Shown here piece after piece: positions 19,538-28,062 of a stretch of 64,000 nt of DNA (position 1 is the first letter of the stretch; each line of letters opens with the position of its first letter). This stretch comes from Pseudoruegeria sp039972875 (GTDB lineage: Bacteria; Pseudomonadota; Alphaproteobacteria; Rhodobacterales; Rhodobacteraceae). The DNA is taken from contig JBDWMA010000012.1 of NCBI GenBank assembly GCA_039972875.1, positions 62,001 through 126,000 of the forward strand, read 5' to 3'. A program made the translations under genes and the position numbers. The notes below the pieces were generated by a model. That model saw only the letters and a list, made by a program, of their open reading frames with translations. It made no database searches and was not told where the DNA came from.

Positions 19538-20716
19538 ATGAACGGCGCAGATACCGCGTGGATTATTGTAGCAACAGCCCTAGTGCTGTTTATGACCTTG
19601 CCAGGGCTTGCTCTGTTTTATGGCGGTCTTGTTCGGGCACGAAATGTGCTCAGTGTATTTATGCAATGCTATGCCATTGCCTGTTTGATGAGCGTGTTGT
19701 GGCTGGCTTTTGGTTATTCAATTGCGTTTGGCCCGGGCGAAAGCGGCTATTGGGGCGGATTGGACAAAATGTTCCTGTCTGGCGTTACAGCAGATAGCCT
19801 GTCGGGCACCCTGCCCGAAGTTCTGTTCTTTGCCTTCCAGATGACATTTGCCATCATTACACCAGCCTTGATCGTCGGTGCATATGTCGAACGCATCAAC
19901 TTTGGGTTTGTCCTGTTATTCTCAGGCCTCTGGATGTTGATTTGTTACGCACCTGTGGTTCACTGGATCTGGGGCGGAGGTTTTCTGGCCGATGGCGGTA
20001 TCTTTGGTGAAACCGGTGTAAAAGATTTTGCCGGTGGCATCGTGGTGCACGAGACAGCCGGTCTGGCAGCACTGTTGATCGCTGTATTCCTAGGGGCGCG
20101 CAAAGATCGCACTACACCGCCGCACTCGCCTGGTTATGTCATGATCGGCGCTGCAATGCTTTGGGTTGGCTGGTTTGGCTTTAACGGCGGATCACAATTG
20201 GCAGCCGATGGCGGCGCAGCCATGGCGCTAACCGTGACACATATTTCTGCTGCAACAGCCAGTTTGACGTGGGCGTTGTGGGAAAAAATCAAATTTGGCA
20301 AAGCCTCTCTCGTTGGTATTGTCACCGGTACAATTGCAGGTTTGGCTTCAATCACACCCGCATCCGGGTTCGTTGGCCCAGTCGAAGCGCTTATCATCGG
20401 TGCAATTGCGGGTATCCTCTGTCAGGAAGCCGTCAACTTGATCCGCAACAAAGTAAACATCGACGACACACTGGACGTTTTTGCCGTCCACGGCGTTGGC
20501 GGGATCTTTGGCACAATCATGATTGCCGTATTTGGTGCGGGAACATGGGCTGCGCAGCTTGGCGGATTGGCCATCGTTGGAGTCTATACCGTGGTTGTGA
20601 CGCTCATCCTGATCAAAGTGGTTGGTATGATCACCCCGCTGCGTGTCGATCCAGAAGTTGAACACAACGGGCTAGATCTCGCGGTGCATGGCGAAAAAGC
20701 CTATCACCTCAGCTGA
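19538..20716 (+). CDS. amtB: Ammonium transporter AmtB
   Basis: A 392-residue Amt-family channel with about eleven membrane helices. Family segments include LPGLALFYGGLVRARNVLSV and VVHETAGLAALLIAV with the first pore histidine, and DVFAVHGVGGIFGTIM with the second. GGAGGGG gives a strong ribosome binding site. Unlike the usual glnK-amtB pair, no PII gene lies upstream; the 139-base gap shows no sigma-54 promoter (no TGGCAC-N5-TTGC), consistent with the GAFTGA-less NtrC nearby. A strong terminator follows. Confidence 0.95.
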   Translation: MNGADTAWIIVATALVLFMTLPGLALFYGGLVRARNVLSVFMQCYAIACLMSVLWLAFGYSIAFGPGESGYWGGLDKMFLSGVTADSLSGTLPEVLFFAFQMTFAIITPALIVGAYVERINFGFVLLFSGLWMLICYAPVVHWIWGGGFLADGGIFGETGVKDFAGGIVVHETAGLAALLIAVFLGARKDRTTPPHSPGYVMIGAAMLWVGWFGFNGGSQLAADGGAAMALTVTHISAATASLTWALWEKIKFGKASLVGIVTGTIAGLASITPASGFVGPVEALIIGAIAGILCQEAVNLIRNKVNIDDTLDVFAVHGVGGIFGTIMIAVFGAGTWAAQLGGLAIVGVYTVVVTLILIKVVGMITPLRVDPEVEHNGLDLAVHGEKAYHLS

Positions 20717-20740
20717 TCAAGCCAAAAATCAGAACACCAT

Positions 20741-20770
20741 AACGGGCCCTCATGGGGCCCGTTTTCGTTT
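20741..20770 (+). terminator. Rho-independent terminator of amtB
   Basis: AACGGGCCC (20741-20749) pairs perfectly with GGGCCCGTT (20755-20763) around a short loop, followed by TTCGTTT. It lies 24 bases after the amtB stop and before the convergent COQ10-like gene. Confidence 0.85.
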
Positions 20771-20805
20771 GGGACAATCACATGTTTGATCAGGGTCTAT
20801 TGGGC

Positions 20806-21252
20806 TTAGCCGTGCAATGCCTGCGCTCTGTTTTCAAACGCCCGGACGATCCGGTGCATTGCTTCGTTGAACACCACGCCGATGACCTTTTGCAAAATCG
20901 CGTTCTTGAACTCAAAATCAACGAAAAAGTCAATTTCACACCCGCCGGTCTCAAGATCCGTAAACCGCCAAGTGGATTTCAAGTACTTAAAGGGCCCATC
21001 AAGATATTCCGTGTCGATATATTGCGCCTCTGGGTGCAACGTCACCCGAGAGCCAAACCGTTCACGAAACACTTTGAACGAAATAACCAAATCAGCGTGC
21101 ATGACCTCCCCTTCGGGGCCGCCGGTGCGTGACCGTATACGCGCAGCTGCACACCAAGGTAGAAATTTGGGATAGTTCGCAACATCTGCCACCAGCTCAT
21201 ACATTTGAGCTGCGGTAAAGGGCAGCTGACGTTTTTCGCTATGCGTAGTCAT
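20806..21252 (-). CDS. COQ10/RatA-like START-domain protein (type II toxin-antitoxin RatA family by name)
   Basis: A 148-residue protein of the SRPBCC/polyketide-cyclase fold. In mitochondria COQ10 binds ubiquinone and helps respiration; the E. coli relative RatA was described as blocking ribosome association. The pattern PFTAAQMYELVADVANYPKFLPWC, spread over residues 11-34, and the C-terminal GCEIDFFVDFEFKNAILQ are typical. No antitoxin-like partner adjoins it, so a quinone-binding role is the more likely reading. Flanked by the amtB terminator and a divergent hpt. Confidence 0.85.
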   Translation of the reverse strand: MTTHSEKRQLPFTAAQMYELVADVANYPKFLPWCAAARIRSRTGGPEGEVMHADLVISFKVFRERFGSRVTLHPEAQYIDTEYLDGPFKYLKSTWRFTDLETGGCEIDFFVDFEFKNAILQKVIGVVFNEAMHRIVRAFENRAQALHG

Positions 21253-21323
21253 AACAGGGCGTTTTCCTATATACAGTGGCGCGTCATTTCGTAGACTATG
21301 GACGAAAAATCAAGGGGGTTTAG

Positions 21324-21872
21324 ATGCCAACGCGGCCATATGTCATCGATGAAATGATTTCTGCCAAGTCCATTGCAGCACGTATTGAGGATCTTGCCCG
21401 AGAAATTAAGGATAATTACAGCGACACCGATAAATTGGTTGTGATCGGCCTATTGCGCGGTAGTTTTGTATTTATCGCCGATTTGGTCCGAGAGTTGGAT
21501 TTACCGGTTGAGGTCGATTTCCTTGAGGCTTCGTCTTATGGCGACGCGATGGAATCCAGCCGAGAGGTGCGAATTCTCAAAGATCTGCGCGGTGAAATCA
21601 ACGGCCGTGATGTTTTGCTGGTTGAGGACATCGTCGATACTGGCTTTACCCTGCATCATGTGGTGAACCTGTTGAAAACGCGCGAACCCAATCGCCTGCG
21701 TACGATTGCCTTGTTGGATAAACCCTCCCGGCGGGAAGTTCCAGTAAAGGCGGATTGGACAGGGTTTGAAATCCCCGATGAATTTGTGGTGGGCTATGGG
21801 ATCGATTTCGCGCAGCGCAACCGCAACCTGCCCTATATCGGCAAAGTGCGCTTTACCGAGGGCGACGAATAG
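21324..21872 (+). CDS. hpt: Hypoxanthine phosphoribosyltransferase
   Basis: A 182-residue purine-salvage enzyme that makes IMP or GMP from hypoxanthine or guanine and PRPP. The PRPP-binding motif VLLVEDIVDTGFTL lies near residues 96-109. An N-terminal LVVIGLLRGSFVFIADLVRE and a C-terminal VVGYGIDFAQRNRNLPYI complete the type I phosphoribosyltransferase pattern. The stop codon directly abuts the ATG of a 59-residue membrane protein, so the two are probably cotranscribed. Confidence 0.94.
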   Translation: MPTRPYVIDEMISAKSIAARIEDLAREIKDNYSDTDKLVVIGLLRGSFVFIADLVRELDLPVEVDFLEASSYGDAMESSREVRILKDLRGEINGRDVLLVEDIVDTGFTLHHVVNLLKTREPNRLRTIALLDKPSRREVPVKADWTGFEIPDEFVVGYGIDFAQRNRNLPYIGKVRFTEGDE

Positions 21873-22052
21873 ATGCTCACCCCCCGATGGTTTATGAAGA
21901 TGTCGCTTTGGGCGCGAAAACCACCAAGCGCAAAAAAGGTAATGTTCGTCTTTGCGATTATCGCTATTTGCCTTGCGTTATTCGCGGTTGAACGCCTGAT
22001 CGGATGGCCAGACTGGGCGACGCCAAACCGCATGGGACGACGTGCTTTTTGA
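21873..22052 (+). CDS. Small single-pass membrane protein of unknown function (59 aa)
   Basis: The reading frame begins at the base after the hpt stop and encodes 59 residues. It starts MLTPRWFMKMSLWARKPPSA, has one hydrophobic helix (VMFVFAIIAICLALFAVERL, about residues 24-43), and ends in a short basic tail containing WPDWATPN. Direct abutment to hpt suggests translational coupling. The basic N-terminus before the helix predicts it stays inside, with the tail in the periplasm. I recognise no family. It is too short for a 60-residue cutoff and is easily missed. Confidence 0.7.
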   Translation: MLTPRWFMKMSLWARKPPSAKKVMFVFAIIAICLALFAVERLIGWPDWATPNRMGRRAF

Positions 22053-22130
22053 ACGGTGGTTGTCACACAGCTGCTTTGGGCGCAAACTAAGATCCATACT
22101 GTAGTCTTTTAAAAAAAAATTGGATGGGCG

Positions 22131-23015
22131 ATGCGGGTATTGCGGCTTTTGGTTTTACTAGCAATTTTGGGTGTCTTCGCAGCAGTCGGATTGTGGATCA
22201 CGCGACCCATGACCGAAGACCCTGATCAGGTTTCTGCCTTGACCCCAGATGTCGAGAACGGAAAGGTGGTATTTTTTGCAGGGGGGTGTGCGTCGTGCCA
22301 CGCCGCAGAAGGCAGCAGTGAAGACGCCAAACAAACACTCGCAGGCGGTCAGGCCTTCCCATCACAGTTTGGGACATTCTACGCCCCTAATATCTCGAGC
22401 GATCCAACCTATGGGATCGGTGATTGGTCCGCACTGGATTTGATCAATGCGATGAAACACGGCACCTCCCCTGCAGGCACCCACTATTACCCTGCTTTTC
22501 CATACGCATCCTACGCAAAAGCCGACGTCCAGGACATTGTCGATTTACGTGCTTATTTGGCCACGTTGCCCGCAGATGAGACGACGAATACCGCCCATGC
22601 AGTCGGGTTTCCCTACAATATCCGCGCCTTACTTGGTGGCTGGAAAATGCTGTTTCTGAACGATGACTGGGTTCAAACTTCAGTCGATACACCAGAGCTA
22701 GAGCGCGGGCGCTACTTGGTCGAAGCATTGGGACATTGCGCAGAATGCCACACTCCACGCAACATCCTGGGGGGAATGAAAACCAATGAATGGTTGATCG
22801 GAGCCCCTAACCCATCAGGCAAGGGACGTGCACCTGGTATTTCACCGGATACACTGGACTGGGGTGCAGATGATATCGCCGAATACCTAAATTCAGGCTT
22901 TACCCCTGACTTTGATAGCGTTGGAGGCCATATGGCGGCTGTCGTTGAAAACACCGCCAACCTAAGCGACAGTGATCGTGCTGCGATTGGGGCCTATCTC
23001 AAGGCGCTACCATAA
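22131..23015 (+). CDS. Membrane-anchored dihaem cytochrome c
   Basis: A 294-residue exported cytochrome. An N-terminal helix (LRLLVLLAILGVFAAVGLWI) anchors or exports it. Two haem c sites follow: CASCH with Cys53/Cys56/His57 and CAECH with Cys202/Cys205/His206. Each domain carries a later methionine that could be the second ligand. The arrangement resembles the cytochrome subunits of quinoprotein and flavoprotein dehydrogenases, but no dehydrogenase subunit adjoins it, so it may be an orphan electron carrier in the periplasm. Confidence 0.88.
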   Translation: MRVLRLLVLLAILGVFAAVGLWITRPMTEDPDQVSALTPDVENGKVVFFAGGCASCHAAEGSSEDAKQTLAGGQAFPSQFGTFYAPNISSDPTYGIGDWSALDLINAMKHGTSPAGTHYYPAFPYASYAKADVQDIVDLRAYLATLPADETTNTAHAVGFPYNIRALLGGWKMLFLNDDWVQTSVDTPELERGRYLVEALGHCAECHTPRNILGGMKTNEWLIGAPNPSGKGRAPGISPDTLDWGADDIAEYLNSGFTPDFDSVGGHMAAVVENTANLSDSDRAAIGAYLKALP

Positions 23016-23088
23016 GATGCCCATATGAGGTCGTGTTTGGCTTATTGACGGTGAAAATGGATAAAAAAGCCGGGAAGGAACTTATTTC

Positions 23089-23514
23089 ATGATCGCATAT
23101 GTCACTGTTGGTGCAGATGATATCACCCGCGCGGAACGGTTTTATTCTGCCTTCCTACCAGCGCTGGGATATGAGCTAGAGAAATACCACGGAGATCTAA
23201 GTTACATTTTGCCCGCGAAACCGGGACACTCCCCCACCTCCCCAGACTTTTACGTTAAATCCCCCTTTAATGGAGGTTCTGCCTCTGCTGGGAATGGTTC
23301 TATGGTTGCATTCGAAGTGCGTCGGCAAAGTTTGGTCTGCGATCTTCACGAAGCGGCCCTTTCGGCGGGTGGAATTGATGAAGGCCCACCGGGCTTTCGC
23401 CCGTTTTACGGACCCCACTTTTTTGTTGGGTACCTTCGCGATCCACATAACAATAAAATCGCTTTGTTTTGTAACTCCCCAGACGAACCACACCGAAACG
23501 AACAGATTGAATGA
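23089..23514 (+). CDS. VOC (glyoxalase/bleomycin resistance) family protein
   Basis: A 141-residue protein with one glyoxalase-fold domain. It begins AYVTVGADDITRAERFYSAF and ends GPHFFVGYLRDPHNNKIALF, both typical of the paired beta-alpha-beta-beta-beta repeats. The usual first metal ligand is not obvious near the N-terminus, so metal binding is uncertain. AAGGA lies upstream of the ATG. Members range from lyases to dioxygenases and binding proteins, and no function can be chosen here. Confidence 0.8.
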   Translation: MIAYVTVGADDITRAERFYSAFLPALGYELEKYHGDLSYILPAKPGHSPTSPDFYVKSPFNGGSASAGNGSMVAFEVRRQSLVCDLHEAALSAGGIDEGPPGFRPFYGPHFFVGYLRDPHNNKIALFCNSPDEPHRNEQIE

Positions 23515-23598
23515 TTTTTTCTTATCACCGTTCTAAACCTAGGAATACACCAGCATATAATGAGCAACAGCGGTTGAACATCGTGCTGTTCAAAAGGA

Positions 23599-24078
23599 CT
23601 AACCAAGCGGATTTTGAATAAAGTAAATTTGTTCAGTTGTCTTAAGGATTTTACAGTCTATCTCGTCATTCGTCGCCCCAGAGCCCGAAGGTTGACCATG
23701 CGCCAAATAATTGCAGGCTGCATCTCTGAATGGAACCCAGGCGCGCTGCATGTTGCGCAACAGATCCTCATAGTAACCGTCACTGCGATCAACATCATAT
23801 GTTTTTTGAAGTGCTATTTTCTCTTTGTACACTTCATTTAACTTGGCGTCCCACCACGTGAGAATCTCATTTTGGCACTTCACCCATTCTAACGGTGCGC
23901 CTCCAGCGTCAATGCTATCACCACAAAACGAAAGTACCTCAGAGGTTTCACAAGATTTATCCCGCCAACAAGCCTCTAGCATCGTGTTCATCTGAGCAGC
24001 AATCTTTGGGGGAATAATTTCAGAATCTGCTAATGAAACCGACGGTACAAACAACATTAAAATAAGGTAGAACTTCAT
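23599..24078 (-). CDS. LprI-like (DUF1311) secreted protein
   Basis: A 159-residue exported protein with a clean signal peptide (MKFYLILMLFVPSVSLA, cleavage likely after Ala17). The mature part has cysteines at regular distances and the segment WVKCQNEILTWWDAKLNEVY, typical of DUF1311, then LLRNMQRAWVPFRDAACNYL. The named member is the lysozyme inhibitor LprI of Mycobacterium; a protective role at the cell wall here is inference. The ATG at 24078 was chosen over an in-frame TTG two codons upstream. Confidence 0.8.
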   Translation of the reverse strand: MKFYLILMLFVPSVSLADSEIIPPKIAAQMNTMLEACWRDKSCETSEVLSFCGDSIDAGGAPLEWVKCQNEILTWWDAKLNEVYKEKIALQKTYDVDRSDGYYEDLLRNMQRAWVPFRDAACNYLAHGQPSGSGATNDEIDCKILKTTEQIYFIQNPLG

Positions 24079-24118
24079 TCTCAAATTCTCTTTCCTTGTC
24101 AGTTTTTTAGCGCGACAT

Positions 24119-24146
24119 AAAAAAAGGGGCGCAATTGCCCCCCTTT
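24119..24146 (-). terminator. Terminator of lipA
   Basis: On the minus strand AAAGGGG and CCCC with a T-run of seven flank a GCAATTGC core, with one C-C mismatch in the stem. It lies 24 bases after the lipA stop and before the LprI-like gene on the same strand. Confidence 0.75.
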
Positions 24147-24169
24147 ATCGTCCAAAAGCAGCCAAAACC

Positions 24170-25123
24170 TCAGCTCATGCCGAGTTTTTTAAGTCGGTTA
24201 TCACGCAGTTTCGCAAAATCATCCCCGGCGTGGTAGCTGGATCGGGTGAGAGGTGTCGCAGAAACCATCAAGAACCCTTTGCCATATGCGGCTTTCTCAT
24301 ACGAAGCGAACTCTTCAGGGGTGACGAAGCGATCTAGCGCATGGTGTTTAGGGGTTGGCTGCAAATACTGACCGATGGTTAGGAAATCAATGTCAGCGGC
24401 GCGCATGTCCTCCATCACCTGCACAACGGATTGACGGTCCTCTCCTAGCCCCACCATGATCCCAGACTTCGTGAACATGGATGGGTCAAGCTCTTTGACC
24501 CGTTGCAGGAGGCGCAGTGAGTGGAAATACCGCGCACCCGGACGAACTTCGGGGTACAGCCCCGGTACGGTCTCTAGGTTGTGGTTAAAGACATCTGGCT
24601 TTGCCTCAACGACGATCTCAAGGGCTGATGCATCACAGCGGATAAAGTCCGGTGTCAGAATTTCAATCGTCGTGTTGGGAGATTGCCGCCGCACAGCCCG
24701 AATTGTTTGGGCAAAATGTTCTGCCCCGCCATCCTCGACGTCATCCCGGTCCACAGATGTGATCACAACGTGGTTCAAGCCAAGTTTCTTAACGGCATCG
24801 GCCACCCGTCCCGGTTCAAATACGTCTAGCGCCTCTGGCGGTTTGCCTGTCGCAATGTTGCAGAAGGTACAGGCACGCGTGCAGACCTCCCCCATGATCA
24901 TCATGGTGGCGTGGCCTTGGCTCCAACATTCGCCAACATTTGGGCAGCCCGCCTCTTCACAGACCGTGACCAGTTTGTTTTCACGCATGATATCGCGAGT
25001 TTGTTTATATCCAGCAGACGTCGGAGCCTTAACCCGGATCCAGTCCGGTTTGCGCGGCTGCACATTGTCGGGCCGCTTGGCCTTTTCAGGGTGACGTTGC
25101 GAGGGTATTTTTAGATCGCGCAT
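24170..25123 (-). CDS. lipA: Lipoyl synthase
   Basis: A 317-residue radical SAM enzyme that inserts two sulfurs into octanoyl groups on lipoyl domains. Both iron-sulfur sites are visible: the auxiliary-cluster cysteines in CEEAGCPNVGEC and the radical SAM motif CTRACTFC. The ATG giving MRDLKIPSQ has AAGGA seven bases upstream; an in-frame ATG ten codons earlier is less likely. It is divergent from the aquaporin gene. Confidence 0.97.
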   Translation of the reverse strand: MRDLKIPSQRHPEKAKRPDNVQPRKPDWIRVKAPTSAGYKQTRDIMRENKLVTVCEEAGCPNVGECWSQGHATMMIMGEVCTRACTFCNIATGKPPEALDVFEPGRVADAVKKLGLNHVVITSVDRDDVEDGGAEHFAQTIRAVRRQSPNTTIEILTPDFIRCDASALEIVVEAKPDVFNHNLETVPGLYPEVRPGARYFHSLRLLQRVKELDPSMFTKSGIMVGLGEDRQSVVQVMEDMRAADIDFLTIGQYLQPTPKHHALDRFVTPEEFASYEKAAYGKGFLMVSATPLTRSSYHAGDDFAKLRDNRLKKLGMS

Positions 25124-25280
25124 ATGTGTGTCCTTCTCCTGATTGGTGATCATAAGGAATTATTACGGGTAAACCAGCAAAGAAATTCCCCGCATAACAG
25201 CTATGCAATTGCATTTTGAGAATTCAAATAACCGTGTAAGCTGTGGCCATAAATACAAAAACTATCAGGGAAGTAAAAAC

Positions 25281-25967
25281 ATGAAGAAAAATATAGCAGA
25301 AGTCATCGGGACATTCATTCTCGTCTTCTTTGGTTGTGGATCAGCGGTTTTTATGGGCGACGCTATTGGTTGGTTGGGAATATCTTTTGCCTTTGGCCTC
25401 TCTATTGTCGCAGCAGCCTATTCCATTGGGGCAATTTCCGGGGCGCATTTGAACCCTGCCGTCTCCTTGGGGATGGTAACAGCGGGTCGGATGAGCGTTG
25501 GAGAGTTCGTTTCCTACGCAATCTCACAAACTATTGGTGCCATCCTTGCGGCAGCCGTGATCTTGGTAATTGCATCGGGCAAAGCTGATTATTCTGTTGC
25601 GGTAAACGGCCTCGGGGCCAACGGCTATGGTGCCGGCTACAACAATGAATACAACGTGATGTCCGCTCTGATGTTCGAATTCGTGGCGACATTCCTGTTT
25701 GTTACGGTCATCCTTGGCGCTACCCAATCTGCGTCACCTGCGGCAATGGCAGGTTTGGCCATTGGGCTGACGTTGGCAGCCATTCACATGGTTGGCATCG
25801 CGATCACGGGTGTATCAGTTAACCCTGCCCGCTCCATCGGACCAGCACTGTTTTCAGGTGGGGCTGCCATGAGCCAGCTTTGGGTCTTTATCGCAGCACC
25901 TCTTGCCGGGGGTGCAGTCGCTGGCGCTGTTTTTGCATCAGGAGCAACGGCCGCAGACGAAGCCTAA
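25281..25967 (+). CDS. aqpZ: Aquaporin (MIP family, AqpZ-like)
   Basis: A 228-residue channel with six helices. The two half-helix motifs are present as HLNPAVSLG and SVNPARSIGPAL. The downstream histidine region and an arginine directly after the second NPA fit a water-selective filter of the AqpZ type, not a glycerol facilitator. The ATG giving MKKNIAEVIGTF was chosen because AGGGAAG precedes it; a start 26 codons upstream lacks support. A strong terminator follows. Confidence 0.92.
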   Translation: MKKNIAEVIGTFILVFFGCGSAVFMGDAIGWLGISFAFGLSIVAAAYSIGAISGAHLNPAVSLGMVTAGRMSVGEFVSYAISQTIGAILAAAVILVIASGKADYSVAVNGLGANGYGAGYNNEYNVMSALMFEFVATFLFVTVILGATQSASPAAMAGLAIGLTLAAIHMVGIAITGVSVNPARSIGPALFSGGAAMSQLWVFIAAPLAGGAVAGAVFASGATAADEA

Positions 25968-25980
25968 TACAGCTTAAACA

Positions 25981-26015
25981 GAACGCGCCTATTTTTGGCG
26001 CGTTCATTAACTTTT
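25981..26015 (+). terminator. Terminator of the aquaporin gene
   Basis: GAACGCGCC (25981-25989) pairs perfectly with GGCGCGTTC (25997-26005) around a seven-base AT loop. A short A/T stretch follows, ending in a run of T. It lies 13 bases after the aquaporin stop. Confidence 0.75.
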
Positions 26016-26108
26016 TGGGCAAGTTTTTGGTCATATGAGCCGATTTATGCAGGTGCGGCATTTCGGGAATTGAAGCCTCTTTAGAATCATTATAAATCAT
26101 AGCCTGTG

Positions 26109-26129
26109 CCGACAAAGAGTCGGTATAAT
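26109..26129 (+). promoter_or_regulatory. Inverted repeat next to a TATAAT box before the peroxiredoxin gene
   Basis: CCGAC (26109-26113) and GTCGG (26119-26123) form a perfect short inverted repeat that directly abuts TATAAT (26124-26129), 27 bases before the ATG. The box matches a -10 element; no clear -35 is visible. A regulator bound at the repeat would cover the promoter spacer. Position is seen, function is inferred. Confidence 0.4.
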
Positions 26130-26155
26130 CTAGATAAAACAAAAGAGTATAGATC

Positions 26156-26704
26156 ATGAAAGCTGGACTCCGCCTGCCCAACGTTACTTTCCACACGCGC
26201 GTTCGTGACGAGTCGATCGAAGGTCCAAATCCATTTCGCTGGGAAGATAAATCCACTGGTGATTTCTTTGCTGGCAAACGGGTTGTGCTGTTTTCACTGC
26301 CTGGCGCGTTTACCCCCACATGTTCCACTTACCAATTGCCTGGATATGAAAACGGTTTCGCCGATTTCCAATCTGAAGGCATCGACGCTATCTATTGCCT
26401 TTCTGTCAATGACAGCTTTGTTATGAACAAATGGGCACAGTCCCAAGAGCTAAAACACGTTGGTGTTATTCCTGACGGTTCTGGCGAGTTTACTCGTAAA
26501 ATGGGTATGCTGGTTGCAAAAGACAACCTAGGCTTTGGAGCACGCTCCTGGCGTTATGCCGCCGTAGTTAACGACGGCGTAATCGAAGCTTGGTTCGAAG
26601 AGCCCGGCCTATCTGACAACTTTGGCGACGACCCCTACGGCGTGTCCTCCCCAGAGACCGTTTTGGGTTGGCTCAAAGACGCTAACCAATCCAAAGCAGC
26701 ATAA
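26156..26704 (+). CDS. Peroxiredoxin (Prx5-like)
   Basis: A 182-residue thiol peroxidase that reduces hydrogen peroxide and organic hydroperoxides. The active site PGAFTPTCSTYQLPGYE carries the peroxidatic Cys56; a second cysteine at about 81 follows in AIYCLSVND. This spacing is that of the Prx5 group, which takes electrons from glutathione or thioredoxin. No glutaredoxin domain is fused at the C-terminus. It is preceded by a TATAAT box with an adjoining inverted repeat and followed by a strong terminator. Confidence 0.93.
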   Translation: MKAGLRLPNVTFHTRVRDESIEGPNPFRWEDKSTGDFFAGKRVVLFSLPGAFTPTCSTYQLPGYENGFADFQSEGIDAIYCLSVNDSFVMNKWAQSQELKHVGVIPDGSGEFTRKMGMLVAKDNLGFGARSWRYAAVVNDGVIEAWFEEPGLSDNFGDDPYGVSSPETVLGWLKDANQSKAA

Positions 26705-26718
26705 ACTGCGCTTAAATC

Positions 26719-26746
26719 AAAAGGCCCGCAGTTTTGTGGGCCTTTT
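26719..26746. terminator. Bidirectional terminator between peroxiredoxin and the DUF6456 gene
   Basis: AAAAGGCCC (26719-26727) pairs with GGGCCTTTT (26738-26746). It has A-runs on one side and T-runs on the other, so it can end both the rightward peroxiredoxin gene and the leftward DUF6456 gene. Confidence 0.85.
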
Positions 26747-26749
26747 CAA

Positions 26750-27838
26750 TTATCCAATCAAAGGTCCGTGTGGACCCACCATATCGTCATAATGGGTCCG
26801 AAGGCGTTGCAACGCAATGCGAAGGACGATTTTTCCGCTACGGGCAGACCATCCCATGCGTTTCTCTGCAGCTTCCATCCCTTCTAAGTAACAGCAGCAA
26901 CGCAAGACCACATCCCCCAGACCAGGACCAAGATCCCGCAACGCGGACTGAACCCGCGCTCTGGCCGCCATAGGTCCCGTACCTGCTAAATTTGTTCCTC
27001 GTTGAGAAGTCCCATCATGGCCGGTTAAAAATCGATCCCAATCTTGCGTCACCCGCGGTCCCAATTGGGACAGCTCAAAATCTTCGCGCAGTTGTTCCCC
27101 CGCAGCCACAAGATCACCAGATAAAAACGGAGCACCCGTTTTATCTTTGCGACGCGCTAGAACGGCCAACGGGGACTCCGCAATTGCCCCACGCAAGGGT
27201 CGAACAGGGTCTACATTATCAAAGGGGGTTGCTGCCTCAGCGAAACCGAGCCCGGACACGTTGGACTCATCTTGCTCTTGCAACCAGCTTCGACCCGCTT
27301 GAGTGATCCCATATTGACGGACTCTGCCATCCTGATCGCAATGTATCCACTCTCTTAAGGCCAGTGTCTGTGCAATATCCCGATCCAAAACAGCCGTTCT
27401 GGTGGTTTCCCCCCCCGGTAAGCTTCGAAGAACAATGGCATTATCCAAATCCGGGGCGACCACCAATCGAGAACCAGTTTCACACAACCGTCGCAATACA
27501 CGCATAGCCTCTTGCGTAAATCGTCCGGTTTCACAATTTTTGGCGACGATACGAACCTGTTTTGTCATGGATTGCTTCTCCTGTATGGATAATCGTTGGG
27601 AGGACGTAGGGTAATGTCTGTGGCCGATGCGCTGCAGGGCTTCGTCTACGAGCGGATCTTCTCTTCTGGCTTCGTATTTTCGGATCTGGCGTAATACCGT
27701 TGATGCATGGCACCCAGCCCCTCGGGCCAATGATCGGATAGATTTTCCAGATGCCGTATGAGCGAGATAGTGATGCACATCGATCGGCAACCAATCTGGT
27801 AGGGATGTAAGTTTTTTACCTGAGGGAGCGCGACGCAT
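26750..27838 (-). CDS. DUF6456 domain protein with N-terminal helix-turn-helix
   Basis: A 362-residue protein of a family common in Rhodobacteraceae without known function. The N-terminal 60 residues contain a resolvase/Hin-like helix-turn-helix (GKSIRSLARGAGCHASTVLR, about residues 32-51). A winged-helix-like middle (QEAMRVLRRLCETGSRLVVA) follows, and the C-terminal half has GPRVTQDWDRFLTG and DLGPGLGDVVLRCCCYLEG, the DUF6456 core, which looks like a compact helical DNA-binding domain. The DUF6477 gene is divergent, sharing a 224-base gap with inverted repeats. A role as a regulator of itself or its neighbour is inference. Confidence 0.85.
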   Translation of the reverse strand: MRRAPSGKKLTSLPDWLPIDVHHYLAHTASGKSIRSLARGAGCHASTVLRQIRKYEARREDPLVDEALQRIGHRHYPTSSQRLSIQEKQSMTKQVRIVAKNCETGRFTQEAMRVLRRLCETGSRLVVAPDLDNAIVLRSLPGGETTRTAVLDRDIAQTLALREWIHCDQDGRVRQYGITQAGRSWLQEQDESNVSGLGFAEAATPFDNVDPVRPLRGAIAESPLAVLARRKDKTGAPFLSGDLVAAGEQLREDFELSQLGPRVTQDWDRFLTGHDGTSQRGTNLAGTGPMAARARVQSALRDLGPGLGDVVLRCCCYLEGMEAAEKRMGWSARSGKIVLRIALQRLRTHYDDMVGPHGPLIG

Positions 27839-27878
27839 AAATTACCTCCATTTCGCCTTGTAAGTCATTTATTTAAAA

Positions 27879-27970
27879 ACAATTTAGGCGAGAACTGTCG
27901 AAAGGCACCGGTTACGTAAGTATTAAAATTCGCCAATGATTTAATAATTGTTGCTGAAACATAAACAATT
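27879..27970. promoter_or_regulatory. AACAATT repeats between the DUF6456 and DUF6477 genes
   Basis: AACAATT occurs at 27879-27885 and 27964-27970 and as its complement AATTGTT at 27946-27952; the last two form an inverted repeat with an 11-base spacer. A second imperfect inverted repeat (GCGCAAC and GTTGTGC) lies at 28003-28026, in the DUF6477 leader. These are candidate operators for the helix-turn-helix protein or another regulator; the function is inferred. Confidence 0.3.
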
Positions 27971-28062
27971 CCGGTTCGCACCGAGCGGTGGTTTTATAGG
28001 TCGCGCAACACGTCTCTGAGTTGTGCAACGATGGCGGCACCTAATCTGCCAAAGGAAAAATT

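Noticed and set aside
20806..21252. RatA toxin of a toxin-antitoxin pair
   Set aside because: No antitoxin-like partner adjoins it. The name comes from one relative, and quinone binding fits the family better.
24456..25094. Rightward frame of 212 codons
   Set aside because: It is antisense to lipA, which has both iron-sulfur cysteine motifs.
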